DNA from: Agriotes lineatus
Taxonomy: Eukaryota > Arthropoda > Insecta > Coleoptera > Elateridae
DNA length: 64,000 nucleotides
Direction of reading: 5' to 3'
NCBI GenBank assembly: GCA_940337035.1
Contig: CALNHX010007674.1
Location: forward strand, 1-64,000
Both the position numbers and the translations under genes were made by a program. Positions 1 through 11,950 of this stretch are shown here, in pieces. A model generated the notes under the pieces. It ran no database searches. It was given only the letters and a program-made list of their open reading frames with translations, and had not been told where the DNA came from. Each line of letters starts with the position of its first letter. Position 1 is the first letter of the stretch.

Positions 1-299
1 CCAACAGATACTGGGTAAATATCGTAAAATGGATAGATATATGTAGTGCCAGAAGCTATGCAACTGCTCTACCGGCGTCGTCTGCAATTTTTTTTTATTG
101 GCAAGTAAATATAATTTGCGCAAGGGATGTTCCGTGTAAACCCCTTTACAGATTTGTACTACTTGCGTTCTGCATTTTCCCACTAATGTTAGGTAAGTAT
201 TCAGGTTTTTACAAATGGGCATGGACCTTTTGAGGTTGAAATTCCCTCAGACCTTTCCCTCGCCAGTCCTCCCTGGGTAAGTGTGAGGTCACAATTCTC
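1..299. other. Unassigned AT-rich DNA
   Basis: I see no gene, RNA or repeat structure here beyond short homopolymer runs. It directly precedes the HARBI1-like transposase relic and could be its degraded 5' part, but I cannot read a conserved motif. Confidence 0.4.
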
Positions 300-953
300 T
301 ACGACTCCAGATTGCTATAAAAGTGGGAAGTATTCTAACTTTTTAAGTGCCATCGACGGAAAACACAGTCATGTGACCATCACATTCAGGGTTCATGTTT
401 TATAATTACAAACAGTTTTTTTTAATTATTTTCCAGGGATTGGTAGATGATAGTTATAAATTTATAAACATTGATGTTGGAGGATATGGAAAACAGAGTG
501 ACAGCGGAACATTTAGATCATCCGCTTTATTTTTACATTCGCAAGAATGTTCCAAAATGCTACTATCCTGCCAAATTCCGAAATAACGTATCAGACGTAT
601 TTTTAGGAGATAAAGCTTCTGCACTTCTAATAAACTTATTGAAACATTACAATAGAGAATACACAATAGTTACACCCAAACAAAAAATACTTAAATGCTG
701 GCCTATATACAGCAAAAAGAACTGTAGAGTGTACTTTCGGAATATTTATAAAAAATTATGAATATTGAAGAAGTGTGTAAAAATTGGTATAGATGTGGCT
801 GACAATATTGTTAAAGCAATCTGTGTGTTACACAATATTATTATTCAAAGAGGAAGTAATGAGCATCATTTAGGTGATACATCAATGTTTCTAAAAATTC
901 TCAATATTAGATCTGACATTGATAAACGAATGTTAAATAGTCAACAGATTTGA
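300..953 (+). pseudogene. HARBI1-like (PIF/Harbinger) transposase, broken
   Basis: Relic of a DDE_Tnp_4 transposase of the PIF/Harbinger superfamily, which in an intact element cuts and pastes DNA at TWA targets. Readable blocks occur in order across three frames: FLSAIDGKH near 340-367 (first catalytic Asp), then YKFINIDVGGYGKQSD and GTFRSSALF around 455-530 (second Asp), then DVFLGDKAS around 592-622 (third acidic position), and finally ADNIVKAICVLHNIII around 799-846, the usual C-terminal signature. Frames change near 370-430 and near 530-545, and a TGA/TAA stop region at 759-764 interrupts the last part. The N-terminal half of the family protein is missing. No terminal inverted repeats were recognised. 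The element cannot be active. The assignment rests on the ordered motifs and is secure at superfamily level. Confidence 0.8.
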
Positions 954-2084
954 GAATTTTATTTAAGACCTATCTGTTTTTTGCTCTACCTAACCTTGTG
1001 ACGTTAGCGGCGGCCCAAATTAAATCTAGAACCCAATTAGTGTATTTAAAAATTCAACAGTCACAATTAGCTGTTTGACCTCCGCCGTGCAAACTACAAG
1101 AGCCTGTGCGTTTTCTCATGTACAAATCGTGTACCACTCTTAAACCAGGTATGAGCACAACCCTAGCTAGCTTAAACTCTCGGTAGAATATGGCTTGAAT
1201 AAGGACCAGGCAGCGTTAGTTAAACAAAATGGGCGCCAGTCGTTATTCACGACATAAAAGTAAATCTAGGTATCAAAAAATATTACCACCTACCTTGGAC
1301 GCCTCGTACTTCAAACTAAATCTTCAAAAAAAAACGAGTAGGTTCATGAAGGGTCGTAGCACAAATACTCAAAGAAAATATAAACCAGTAGCCAGATGCC
1401 AGCGCATAAAGCACCAGCCTCTACACCGCAAGGTAAATGAGGTTACAGATTATACATACATACATACAACAGTAACTAGACATTTAATATTCAACAACAG
1501 TGTAACAAATAGTCATCGTAATCATATACGAAATATTAAATAACAATTCAGGTAAAACTTGACCCTCTACAGCGATAAACAACAATAACAACAAATTAAG
1601 ACTTTGAACACTAGCAGCATTAACGACTGCGCTGATAAAAGAAGCGCCCATCGACGGGCTTGCAAAATTAGTAAAATTGAATTACCGGATGCCTCAGGGC
1701 ACACTGCTCGAGGGGTGTGGCCAGGGACATACACGATTTCAGCTATCCATATGTGAAAACGCATCATAGAACAGTACCTACCAATACCCGCTTTGCATCA
1801 AAACTCGCAATACTATAGCGGCAACTCGCCTATATCGACACAATCAATCACTGAAATGTAAATTGCATGTACTTACTATTTGTTGAGCTGTTGGTTTACT
1901 CGTCCTCGGAAGCAGTCGTCAGAGTGAAAACTTTATGCGAGACACCGCATCCTGGTGGAAGTATATCTTGCTGGAACTTGGCTCCAAAATGTGTGTTGCC
2001 GGCATACCGGGAAAATACACGCGGCTGCAGTCAGGACTTCATGCCAGATGACAAAGGCATTAAGTCGGAGAGGGGGGCAGAGGT
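954..2084. other. Unassigned region with one unrecognised ORF
   Basis: No recognised gene. An ORF at 1229-1543 (+, 104 aa) is very basic and rich in Lys, Arg, Thr and Asn with no motif I know; it crosses a short CATA microsatellite near 1454-1470 and is probably fortuitous. The stretch from about 1900 to 2084 is less AT-rich and may include the 5' leader of the LINE that follows. Confidence 0.3.
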
Positions 2085-5000
2085 CAAACAGGCCTAATTA
2101 CCTGAATTAGTAACTCCAGGTTGGGGGGTTGAGGCGGCGGGCCAGCAACTCGTTACTCGTAAAATAAATAAAACGCTAAAAATTCAATCTCAGTCCTCGG
2201 ATGTCGGACGGAAACACTGGGAAACAACCGCGCAAACGAAATAGGCATATGAATTTTGGTAATTGGAACATACAAGGTATTAAAACCAAACAAGTAGAAG
2301 TCTTCCAAGAATTAGAGAAAGTTAAGATAGATATAGCTACCCTTAGTGAGACTAAGAAAAAAGGAAAGAGAGTTGAAGAGGTAGCAGACTATATCCACAT
2401 CTACAGCGGAGTCGATAAAGATCTAAGAGCTAAAAGCGGAGTATCAGTAGTAATACATAAAAGACTAAAGAGATGTATAAAGAGTTGGCACCAAATAAAC
2501 GAACGCATTGTACGAGTGACAATGGAAATCAAAGGATATGAAACTGACATTATTGGGGTATATGCACCAACTGACAACGAAAGCGCTAAAGAAAAGACAA
2601 GCTTTTATGATAAATTAACAAACGTACTCGAGAGTACTAAACATCGAACAGAATGCATACTTATGGGAGACCTAAATGGCAGGGTCGGCAGCAAAAAAGA
2701 TAATGATGTGGTGGGTCAGTATGGCGAAGAAACAGTTAATGACAACGGCGAAAGATTGATCGAGATGTGTGAACAATATGATCTGAAAATTCTAAACGGT
2801 TTCTACAAACACAAGCAAATACATAGATATACCTGGACTCAGAATACACGCAACCTAAAATCAATACTGGATTATGTAATCACTAAACAAAATAGTCACA
2901 TTATCTTTGAAGACGTAAGAGTGCAACGAGGTGCAGAATGTGGCACAGACCACTTCCTTGTTCGAGCAAAGGCGAGGCTCCCATATAGATCCCCACCTAA
3001 AAATAAAACAAACAATTTATATAGGACGACATATCCGATATACAAATTAGAAGGACTAGTGGACGACTCAATAACATTTCTGTATAAACTAAGACTAAGT
3101 ACAAAATTACAAAACTGTGACAACTCCAGCCCTGAAACAATGTATGAATATATAACGAAAGCTGTGCATGAAGCTGCAAAAGAAAGTTTAGGAGAGAAAG
3201 AAACTAATAAAAGTAAAACAAACCAAATTTGGTGGAATGAAGGAATTAGAAAGCTAGTACAACAAAAAAAGCAGGCTTATCAACACTGGTTAACAACGAA
3301 AGATGAGGAAACTAGACAGAGTTACACAAGGCTTAAACGCGAAGTAAAGAAATCTGTAGTAAAATCGCAAAACCAGTCTTGGGAGAAGAAATGTGGTGAA
3401 ATAAATTCGCAGATAGGTGGCACTCGCTCAAGTGAAGCATGGAAGGTAGTAAAGAGTCTTAGAACAAATGAAAAAAATAAATCCAATATACAGCTAATAA
3501 GCTTAGAACAGTGGAAAAGATACTACCAGGGACTGCTAACAGAAAACCGAACAGAATTTAGCGAAACTACAGAAATACTCGATAATGAAGAAATGACTCA
3601 AACAATAATGGATGAGATCTCAGCCGAGGAAGTAATGCAAACGGCCAAGTCTTTTAAAAATGGAAAAGCGGCAGGTCCAGGGGGAATCCCTATGGAGCTC
3701 ATAAAAAGTGCCCCAAGCGTGCTATACGAAAAACTAGCAGAACTATTCAACCAATGTATAACCAAAAATAAAATACCTGCAGACTGGAAGAACGGCTTTA
3801 TTACAGCCATATATAAAAAGGGAAATAAAAGAGACTGCTCTAATTACAGAGGAATCTCTGTATTAGGTACAATGGGAAGGCTGTATGGAAAAATACTTAA
3901 GTCACGTATCGAAACCGAGATAACAGAAATTGTGGAACAGAACGGATTCAGAGCAGGCCGCTCTTGTATTGACAGTATATTTTGTCTCCAACAACTCCTA
4001 GAGAAACGTCTAGCACAAAACTATGAAACCCACCTAATATATATTGATATTAAAAAGGCATATGACAGCGTACCACTGACTAAGTTATGGAAAGCCATGT
4101 CTGAAAATGGTATAAATAGAAAATATATAAATGCTGTAAAACACTCTATACCAACACGACAGGGCAAATCAAGATCGGTTCGGAACTTTCTGAAAAATTT
4201 AAAATAACCAAAGGACTTCGACAAGGCTGCTGTATAGCACCTACTTTATTCAAGATTTATCTAAACGAAGCACTAAAGATATGGCGAGCTAAGTGTTGCA
4301 ATATGGGAATTTCGATCGGAGATACATGCTTATACACCCTACATTTCGCTGACGATCAGCTTATATGCGCTGAAGATGAGTTAGATGCCCAATATATGTT
4401 GAGGAAAATAAAAGAAGAATACCAAAAATGGGGCCTACAAATAAATATGGAAAAGACAGAATATATGACAGTAGGATGTAAAGGTGAAGATCTGGAAATT
4501 GAAGGAGACACAATTAAAAACAAAAGTACCTACAAATATCTTGGGACAGTTATAAGCGAAAAAGGAGATAACAATCTTGAAATAAAAAGCAGAATAGCAC
4601 AAGGAAAGAAAGCCATACGCCAACTCCATCCAATAATATGCAACAAAAAGTTAAGCAAGCATACCAAACGAGCCATATATAAAGCCATTGTGGAAAGTGT
4701 AAGCACATATGGGGCAGAGACATGAAGTATTACAAAAAGACAAGAACAAAAACTTAAGGCAATGGAAATGGACTACTGGCGTTGAAGCTGCGGATTAACA
4801 AAGTTGGATAAAATAAACAACGAGGAGATAAGAAGACGAGCAGAAGTGGATATAGATATCGTAACTACCATAGAGGCGAAACGGTTACTGTGGTACGGCC
4901 ACATGAAGCGAATGGGAGAAGAAAGATGGCCCAGAAAGATATGGGAGTGGATGCCACCCCGGAGAAGACGACGTGGCCGACCAAAACAAAAATGGGAAAG

Positions 5001-5125
5001 TGGCGTGAAAGTTGCCATGGAAAAGAGAAATTTAAATGAAAATGACTGGGAAGACAAGAAAGTTTGGAGATTGGGATGCGGAAGACGTCAATAATGATGT
5101 AGAAATCCGCAATATATATATATAG
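2085..5125 (+). mobile_element. RTE-like non-LTR retrotransposon (copy 1)
   Basis: A near full-length LINE of the RTE-like type (often mis-annotated as craniofacial development protein 2-like). A GC-richer leader at about 2085-2200 resembles the leader of the minus-strand copy at 23451-26743: both contain CCAGGTTGGGG followed by GGGCCAGCAAC. The coding region follows at 2201-5094, and the 3' end is short, passing within about 30 bases of the stop into a TATATATATA tract, as is usual for RTE elements that end in short tandem repeats rather than poly(A). I could not define a target-site duplication. The two copies differ by many substitutions, so they are independent insertions of related subfamilies. 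Confidence 0.8.
2201..5094 (+). pseudogene. Endonuclease/reverse transcriptase of RTE-like LINE, two frameshifts and one stop
   Basis: Encodes an apurinic-type endonuclease joined to a reverse transcriptase, which together nick target DNA and prime cDNA synthesis. Endonuclease motifs: NWNIQGIKTKQ (about residue 22), ETKKKG, GDLNGRVG, and GTDHF near the domain end, where the usual Ser-Asp-His is Thr-Asp-His. A basic linker follows. Reverse transcriptase motifs: NGKAAGPGGIP, NYRGISV, NGFRAGRS, YIDIKKAYDS, then GLRQGC and FADDQ (the catalytic Asp pair) near 4335-4350. The C-terminal block has WYGHMKRM and RRRRRGRPKQKW. The first 668 codons are open (2201-4207). A one-base frameshift near 4140-4150 moves the frame; TGA at 4723-4725 replaces an expected Trp; a second frameshift lies near 4785. 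The protein is otherwise intact, so the copy is young but dead. Confidence 0.88.
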
Positions 5126-5580
5126 TACAGAACAAAAAAAAAATAGAAAATATCTCACCAAAGATGGAAATCGTAACGTAAGTTTCAAAAAGACGCCGCT
5201 CGAAGTGTACTCCTAAATTGTCGACAGAAACAATTTATGACTAGGAAACATAGCCTATTTGATCAAAGCATTTAAATCCCTCAGGAGGCTTGAAATTGTT
5301 CGGGGTTCACAGCCGCCTTAAACGAGCGCTTGCAATAAAAAAACCGACACCCGCAAAAATCTCGTTCCAAGTACCTTTGTTATCGAAGGTCGTGATCCTT
5401 TTTGAAAAATCAAAATTTTTCCTAATCGCGCTCGACCAAACGAAAAGCGCGCGGGATATTAACATTAGCTATGCGAGCCGCATCGAGGAGCGAATCGCAA
5501 ATAACGCACAAATAAAATGGGGCGTTACAATCGCTACAATGCAGTTCCACCAAAACCCCACGAGGAAATAACCTAATTAA
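5126..5580. other. Unassigned
   Basis: An A-rich tract at about 5130-5150 follows the LINE end. An ORF at 5290-5571 (+) shows no recognisable domain. Base composition becomes more balanced from about 5300. Nothing definite. Confidence 0.3.
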
Positions 5581-6330
5581 AAGATGGCCAACAGGGTATA
5601 TAAGCGAGATGCTTAGCTCGTAAAAGGCAATTGAGTCCAGCGCTACAGCTCAAGCTAAACCTCAAGGGGGGATTAAGCCCTGACCACTGGACTTTACTAG
5701 TCTCGTCGCTCGCCGCTCTCGCCTCACCAATCCGAACTTCGTAAGTTCCAAATTCGGAGCCTTTACCTAAAAACTCCCCTGAACCCGCCTTCACAAGCCA
5801 AGTCGATTCTTTGATAGCATAATATCCTGCTAAAACCGTTTTCCTGAGCCAGGCCAATTCTTCGGTGGCGTAACTTAACCCTTAGAATCTATACCAAACC
5901 CCCGAGACGGCTAGGCCCTGTTTGACGGCGAAAAAAGCACCGATTTGGAAGCCTCACGTCAGCATTACTCGTTGCAGTGGGCTGGAAAATACATGGTGCC
6001 CAGGCCTGTCGTCCCGAACTAATCCCGACACCTGCACAACCCCCCCATGGCATGTTACTGCATTCTAGGTTAGCATCCCTCATACTTGGAAAGATGAATC
6101 TTTAGGCTGTAATCACCACCATAGATAAACACAAGACCGACTTACCTCTCGAGGAAACCTCTAGCAGTTCTCCTAGGGAACCTAGATCATTCTGCAGCAA
6201 CCCGAAGAACACAGCTGGAGGTTTTGGAGCATAAGACAACGGAGCGTTCACATCACTGACCGAGACGTATATAAGCATTCTTTACAGACCTAGAGCAGTA
6301 GAGGAATAAACACTTATATCTGATTGGTTA
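5581..6330 (+). other. Possible LTR-like or promoter-containing remnant
   Basis: This block is visibly less AT-rich than its surroundings. It contains two TATA-like stretches, GGGTATATAAGCGAGATGC at about 5594-5612 and GTATATAAGCATTC at about 6267-6280, the second followed about 30 bases later by AATAAAC. That order would suit a retrotransposon LTR, but I could not find a pair of matching repeats, a primer-binding site or any Gag/Pol coding. A short stretch around 7090-7115 reads as the reverse complement of the second TATA block, suggesting a diverged inverted copy. Tentative only. Confidence 0.25.
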
Positions 6331-7276
6331 CCTATACTGCCACCACTTAAACAGAAACAAGTTGCATGGCGGAGCCTGTAAATTTATACACCGCATTGCA
6401 GCTAAGTGTTTTTAATTAAAGGAATAGATTCCTCCGAATTAACTAGTGGTTTGTTGCGAAATGAATTTATACATGTATTAATTAAAGAAAATAAAAAAAG
6501 ACAATACAATAAAAATACGTTGTTTAATGAAAAATATGAATGACATTAATAAATGGGTTTATGTGTTTGGTATCACACAAACACAAACCAAATGGAAAGT
6601 TCTATTCCTAATGGGACAAGAAATGTTTGTTCGTAAGTTAACAAGTTTAATGTGTGGATATATAGTTAACCATGTTATTTTTACAGACATTTTTTTTACC
6701 GAACTATATAAATACAGTTATGGCAGTATTAAAAATAACTTGATTTGACTTTGAAACATTAAAATTTTTAATGTTCTTCAAAAACTGCCAGATACGCTAT
6801 TAAAATCATTTCGTATCATAGGTCTCTCGGAATTACATAATTTGAAGAAAAACTATGGTATCTACATTTCCTAGTTTCTATGATTTCGACATTGATACAA
6901 GCGAATGGACGAATGTAACAAGCAGCAATTACATACTAAAATAATTCCATGGGCTATTGTAATGCAAATTACGCAACCAAATCTAATACTGAACATGGTC
7001 TACAGCTGCATATAAAGTGACGCAGCTAAATCTAATTCAGCACAGGGTCAGCCGCTGTTAACCAATAACAGGACATCATTTATTGCCATTGCCCTAGGTA
7101 CGTAAAGAATGCTTATATGTGACCGGGACCCCTTTGAGATAAAACGTCGCCTTGCAGCAAGCCCCTATGGCTGTGTAAGTTGGCACGTTGCAAACATTAT
7201 CATTGACACAAGTAGTGTACCTAGAGAGGATCTGGAACACATTTGACCTTAAACATTTTCAAGGTTACGTGCGAGG
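6331..7276. other. Unassigned AT-rich DNA
   Basis: No gene seen. Around 7090-7115 the reverse complement of the TATA block at 6267-6295 can be recognised with differences, so a diverged inverted repeat may link 6260-6480 and 6950-7120. Confidence 0.3.
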
Positions 7277-7348
7277 TCACGGGCCTAGCCGGGGTCAAAG
7301 TCACGGGTCTAGCCGGGGTCAAGGTCACGGGCCTAGCCGGGGTCTACA
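7277..7348. repeat. 24-bp tandem repeat, three units
   Basis: Three consecutive 24-base units with the core TCACGGGCCTAGCCGGGGTC, starting at 7277, 7301 and 7325, differing at only a few positions. The array is strikingly GC-rich inside AT-rich DNA. The preceding GGTTACGTGCGAGG may be a decayed fourth unit. Confidence 0.85.
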
Positions 7349-7759
7349 CTTCCGGTTCACACGATGAATTTTTGGGGCTAAAAGTCTAATTTTGAAATTT
7401 TACAAGATTCCCACGATAAATTTTGAGGCTAAAAGTCTAATTTAATTCCTACGCTTATCAAAAAATATTTCCCAGGCTCAAGCGGATGTGAGTCATCTTG
7501 TCAAGACTTGCAGATGTGAGTTGTCTAGCCGGATGTTATTATCTACCAATTGAACAATGACGCCCATTGTTTGAGAAATCTGCACGACCAATAAAAATAA
7601 TTGAACAATGAAGTCTTTGTTTGGACATTTTTTGCTGAATCAGATAAACCGGGTTTTATTGTTTGTAGCTTCAAACCTGTCCGGATTTCTTTGAGAAACG
7701 TGCAAGGCTGGTAAATAATTCAACAATGAAGTCATTATTGTCTGGAAATTGTTGCTGAT
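7349..7759. other. Unassigned, short internal repeats
   Basis: Phrases such as ATTGAACAATGA and GAGGCTAAAAGTCTAATTT recur two or three times, indicating local duplication. No gene was recognised. Confidence 0.3.
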
Positions 7760-8270
7760 GTATAAAATTATTACAAATATATTATGCATCACAGGCCAAC
7801 CTGACATGTTCCTGTTACAGTTTTGGTTAAAAGTTTGATGTAGTTTAGTCAATCTTATAGACATATATAATTCCAACAGTAAACTGGTAGGAAGCTAACA
7901 CACATAAGTATAGTGAAGTCTTAAACAGCAGAATTTTATAATACAAAAAAAGGCGATAAAAGAATCGTGTGGGATCATATTTAACCACCCAGCATTTTTC
8001 AGTTTATAGGTTATCTCGAAGAGTCTGCAACTTCCGCCTGCCAATCTCGTAAAAAAGACACCTTCTTTGTTCTTGTGTTAGCACCTTGGCTTTAAGAATG
8101 TTATGGTTTATTTACATCTTGTGTTAGCGCCTTGGTTTTAAGAACGCTATGTAAGTGAATATTTTATAGAATTTGGAAAACCAAAGAAAATATTAGCAGA
8201 TAATATAACTTATTTTAAACACCCGAGGTTTATAAATACAATAATACAGCATGCCATAAAAGTAGAGAGA
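7760..8270. repeat. Dispersed repeat modules, first copy
   Basis: Three modules here recur at 10600-11350: AATATATTATGCAT with CCAACCTGACATGTTCCTGT (about 7776-7815), AGCAGAATTTTATAATAC (about 7928-7945), and CTTGTGTTAGCGCCTTGG with AAAGAAAATATTAGCAGA (about 8118-8200). In the second location the last two modules occur in the opposite order. A reverse complement of the first module lies near 12516-12535. They probably belong to one unclassified element family. Confidence 0.65.
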
Positions 8271-9529
8271 GATATTTAAGAGAGGTGATAAAATACTTAA
8301 AGATTTTAAATTTGGAAAAATCAAAGAAAACATTAGCAGATAATACATTTGAAAAATCTGCACGACTAATACTCAAGATTATTACAATTACATGCTAAAG
8401 ACTGCAGACAAAAGGTAAGATTAAAATCAAAAATTTTAAAATAAAGCCCTGAGAATAAGAATTAAATTAAATAAAACCAAATAAAAGCTATTAGGCCACA
8501 ACAATATATTAGTAAAAAATAATCTAATTAATAAGGATGCTATACACGATACCCAACGGTGAGGGATAGTTCATTTTTACCGGATAAAAAACTTATCTAG
8601 ATTGCTTAGAAATCAGGTTCGGATACCTGTTTAATGAAAACATTTTCTTGAATTTCTGCTAAGACACAAGATTGGTGGCAACAATATATATAATTATACT
8701 ATTGGAGATTATTATAATGCACACAAGTAAAATTATTACAAATATATTGCGATGGTATTTAGCCCTCAAATCGGCTCTGATTGCAGTACAAGCAAATAGC
8801 AAATTAAATCATTAAAGCACAGAGTTGTAATAATGCAAGCATCTGAGAAAATTCACATAAATTGCCAAATCATAATAACACTGGTATAATTCGCCAATGA
8901 CATTGATTATTTTTGAATGGGCACAGAAATATGGAAGCTCAAATTCCGTGTATTGGGTTTAGCAATATAATTTTAATCGTAATATAATAGATTTGCACAA
9001 ACTAAAAGCCGAATCTAAATTAATTAAGAACTGGCACAAAAAGTTCAAGTTAGACACAGCTTAAAAATGGAAGCGTAGAAAGTAAAGTCATTAGAGAATG
9101 GGTAGCAAATGAACATTTTTAATAAAGGTGAGAACAAGAATGACTAGAAGAATAAGGCAAAGAACATAGAAAAGCCAGGCAAGTCATTTATTACATGAAA
9201 ATACAAGACTTGGGGATTTGAAGAGATTGAAATAGCAAGAAATTAGATGGAATTCAAATAAGCAAGAAATTAGACGATGTTGGTGGATTTAAAAACTAGT
9301 CAGTGTAGTGATAAACAATGGGCATTTAAGTGTGGTAAAAAAATCAAGTGAGTGGCGCATATAAAAACGTTGAGAAATAAACAATTCCAAAAGACAATAA
9401 TTGTAGTACATAAGATTTTGTAAATAACTGATAAAATTTTGTTAAATTAGATTATAAGTTATGTTTTTGTACCTGGTTGATTTCCTACAATTCAAATCTG
9501 TAGACAGTGTTTTGTCAATTACGACAAGA
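8271..9529. other. Unassigned AT-rich DNA
   Basis: No gene or clear repeat boundary seen. A shorter relative of the AAACATTAGCAGATAATAC phrase recurs at about 8325-8348, so the repeat family of the previous segment may extend into this area. Confidence 0.3.
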
Positions 9530-9912
9530 GATAGCAATTGTTCTAAAAAATTGGTGAAAGTGCTTGGTTTTTGCTCTATCTTTAATTACCAAAATTTCAT
9601 AGAAAGCATAAATGTATAAAAAAATAAATAGCACCATCGTAATCAGCGAATTCGAGTGTATCAGCACAATTGGAGGCAAGAGATTCCAGGTATTTGAGTT
9701 TTTGGCGTTCCGAGGCGACGACGGCAGCCACGGCTTGGAGGCGATTTCCCGCAGCATCAATCTGCAGCATCGTGGGAAGGCATAGGGTGTCAGGATTCTT
9801 CCGGCAGCTCCACACATCAGGCCAGAACATAATCCAGCATCACGAGCAGCCCGGGGAGCAAGATTACAGCCAGATTCACCATCAAAAGGGGGTCCCGAAT
9901 CTACGAAAGTGA
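9530..9912 (-). other. GC-richer patch with overlapping ORFs, possible exon or element fragment
   Basis: Between about 9650 and 9860 base composition is clearly more GC-rich than the surroundings and both strands are open in several frames. The minus-strand frame at 9597-9830 reads smoothly (for example QIDAAGNRLQAVAAVVASER and KLKYLESLASNCADTLEF) and looks protein-like, with an Ala/Leu-rich helical character. I do not recognise a family, and no convincing splice sites or start context could be fixed. It could be a host exon, a captured gene fragment or part of an LTR element. The plus-strand ORF is treated as its shadow. Confidence 0.25.
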
Positions 9913-10599
9913 GGTTAGTGAATTGTCCAATTTTGATCTGCCCGATCGGTGTGAAAATTTGAGCATACGTTAATTACGACCTGGAGAACACGAAAGTCGT
10001 AACAGTTCCCGTGGATGGCGAGGTATTTTCCCAGGATTTTCAATTAAAATCGTCAATTGGAGGCACCAAGAAACAAATGCGAATACGGCGTCCTTTTTAA
10101 GAATGCACCAATAGCTAACGATCTGGAAAAACAAAAGATTGCCTAGAAGCCGCTTGAAGGCAATTATTCAAAATCTTACCATCAAAATTTGTTCATTTAA
10201 TTGTTGATAAATCAATTTCACACGCGAGCTGAAAATAATTAGAACTTGTTGTGATAGATTTGACGTACAAACGGCACATTACGCCTACATTTCAGGTCAA
10301 TCTGCCTACTTTTCAGAGGCGTACCGTAGAATTTTAACTTGGAAAGTCAGGAACCCAACACCCGAGATTTTGAGTTTTAATTTCATGTCTCTATTTAAAA
10401 TTGAGGTAGCGAAGTTAGGAAATCAGATGAATGGATTAGAAAAAGGGCAAACTACCATAAGAGCAATTCTCAATTTTGGCGTACCAAACGAAATTAATTA
10501 ATCAGTTAGTTTGATTTAGCAAGTGGTAGAATTAAATTAAATATTGTGTGGTGACTCTTTTTATTTATCACATTAATTATAAACATACAAATATTATAC
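9913..10599. other. Unassigned
   Basis: No recognised gene. The phrase CAATTGGAGGCA at about 10056-10067 recurs at about 9667-9677, which hints at a fragmentary retroelement boundary but is too short to call. Confidence 0.25.
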
Positions 10600-11350
10600 G
10601 TACAGGGTCATTGCAATATATTATGCATTACTGGCCAACCTGAGATGTTCCTGTAACCGGTTTTATAAGTATTGACATCAAATATTTTAGAAATCTTTAA
10701 ATTGTTAGGTTGACTGTATCAGGTTTCCACGAAAAACCTAAAGCTCCTACATGCCAGATTCTTGGATTAAGTATTGAATCTACATTTTGCTCCTATTTGC
10801 TTGCGACTGGATTGTAGCAGCGTTTGAGTTTTAGCCACGACACTATATGTTTTAACTACTTTTTTTTATTCTGTTCGTTTACACCCAACTTTGATTGAGC
10901 AAATTTATTTGCATTTTTTAAGGAATCGATTGCTATTTGCCGATTATTAATAGTCAAATCTTTTTGCGATAATCATTCCTTATTTCAATTTGAAAAAATC
11001 TGTTTGATATATTAGCAGAGGCCTGTAAGACTAATCTCACTTTCATTTGTGATGCAGCAATTTATTTACTTCTTGTGTTAGCGCCTTGGTTTTAAGAACG
11101 CAATGTAAATGAATATTTTATAAAATTTTGAAAACCAAAGAAAATATTAGCAGATAATACAACTTATTTTAAAAACTCGATGTTTATAAATACAATAATA
11201 CAGCAAGACATAAAAGTTGAGTTTTTCAAGTATCAGACATCCGCAAGCCAATCCTAAACTGGTAGTTTTAAATAGCAGAATTTTATAATACAAAACGGAG
11301 CCATGAAAGAGTCGTCTGTTGATCATATTTTTACCCACCCAACATATTTC
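10600..11350. repeat. Dispersed repeat modules, second copy
   Basis: Second copy of the modules described at 7760-8270, with high similarity over several hundred bases in pieces: AATATATTATGCATTACTGG near 10615, CTTGTGTTAGCGCCTTGG near 11072, and AGCAGAATTTTATAATAC near 11274. The order of the last two modules is swapped relative to the first copy, and about 400 bases of unrelated DNA separate the first module from the rest. Confidence 0.6.
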
Positions 11351-11412
11351 AGTTTTTATAAGTTATCCTACCATCTCCTAAAAATAAACCAAAGGGGATT
11401 GTATGGGGTTTC

Positions 11413-11560
11413 TGCGTAGGTCTGCGCGAGGGTTTTTGCGCAGGTCTGCGCGAGAGTTTTTGCGCAGGTCTGCGTGAGAGTTTTTGCGCAGGTTTGGCGG
11501 GAAATTCAAATTCTGCGCAGGTTTTGGCGGTAAATTTAAATTCTGGGCAGGTTTTGATGG
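11413..11560. repeat. 24-bp tandem repeat decaying into longer units
   Basis: Three units of 24 bases starting at 11413, 11437 and 11461 share TGCGCAGGTCTGCG and end in GAGAGTTTT. They are followed by two units of about 30 bases that keep TGCGCAGGT but replace the tail with GGCGG-AAATT-AAATTC, then a last TGGGCAGGTTTTG. This is a minisatellite with two related unit types. Confidence 0.8.
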
Positions 11561-11745
11561 GTGCCTGCCTATCTGTCTGTCTGCCTGCCTTCCTGCCTGC
11601 CTGCCTTCCTGCCTGTCTGCCTACCTGTCTGTCTGATTGTCTGCCTGCCTGTGTGTCTGTCTGCCTACCTGCCTGTTTAACTGGCTGTCTACCTGTCTAG
11701 CTGTCTACCTGTCTACCAGTCTACCTGTCTACCAGTCTACGGCTA
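11561..11745. repeat. CTGC/CTGT/CTAC tetranucleotide microsatellite
   Basis: A degenerate (CTGY)n tract becoming CTACCTGTCTAG towards its right end. The ORFs crossing it (Cys-Leu-Pro-Ala repeats) are artefacts of the repeat. A closely similar tract lies at 12685-12798. Confidence 0.9.
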
Positions 11746-11950
11746 CCATACTTGTGACAATAATAAAAACGAATGTAGCAACAGTACTTATTAAAACTAA
11801 AAATATTATAAGACAGAAAGTTCGAGCTCTTAAGGAGGATAAGTTCGTGCAACAACAGCTCCTCGGTAAATTTTTTAAACCTGTTACAGAACAAGTGCAA
11901 AGTGTTGCAAAAGAGATAAATAATATATTTGTAATAACTTTATACATGTA

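Noticed and set aside
1229..1543. Basic 104-residue ORF as a real gene
   Set aside because: No recognisable domain, crosses a simple repeat, and lies in transposon-rich DNA.
5581..6330. Complete LTR retrotransposon
   Set aside because: TATA and AATAAA-like signals exist, but no paired LTRs, primer site or Gag/Pol could be found.
7277..7348. CRISPR-like array
   Set aside because: Units are contiguous without spacers, and the context is eukaryotic.
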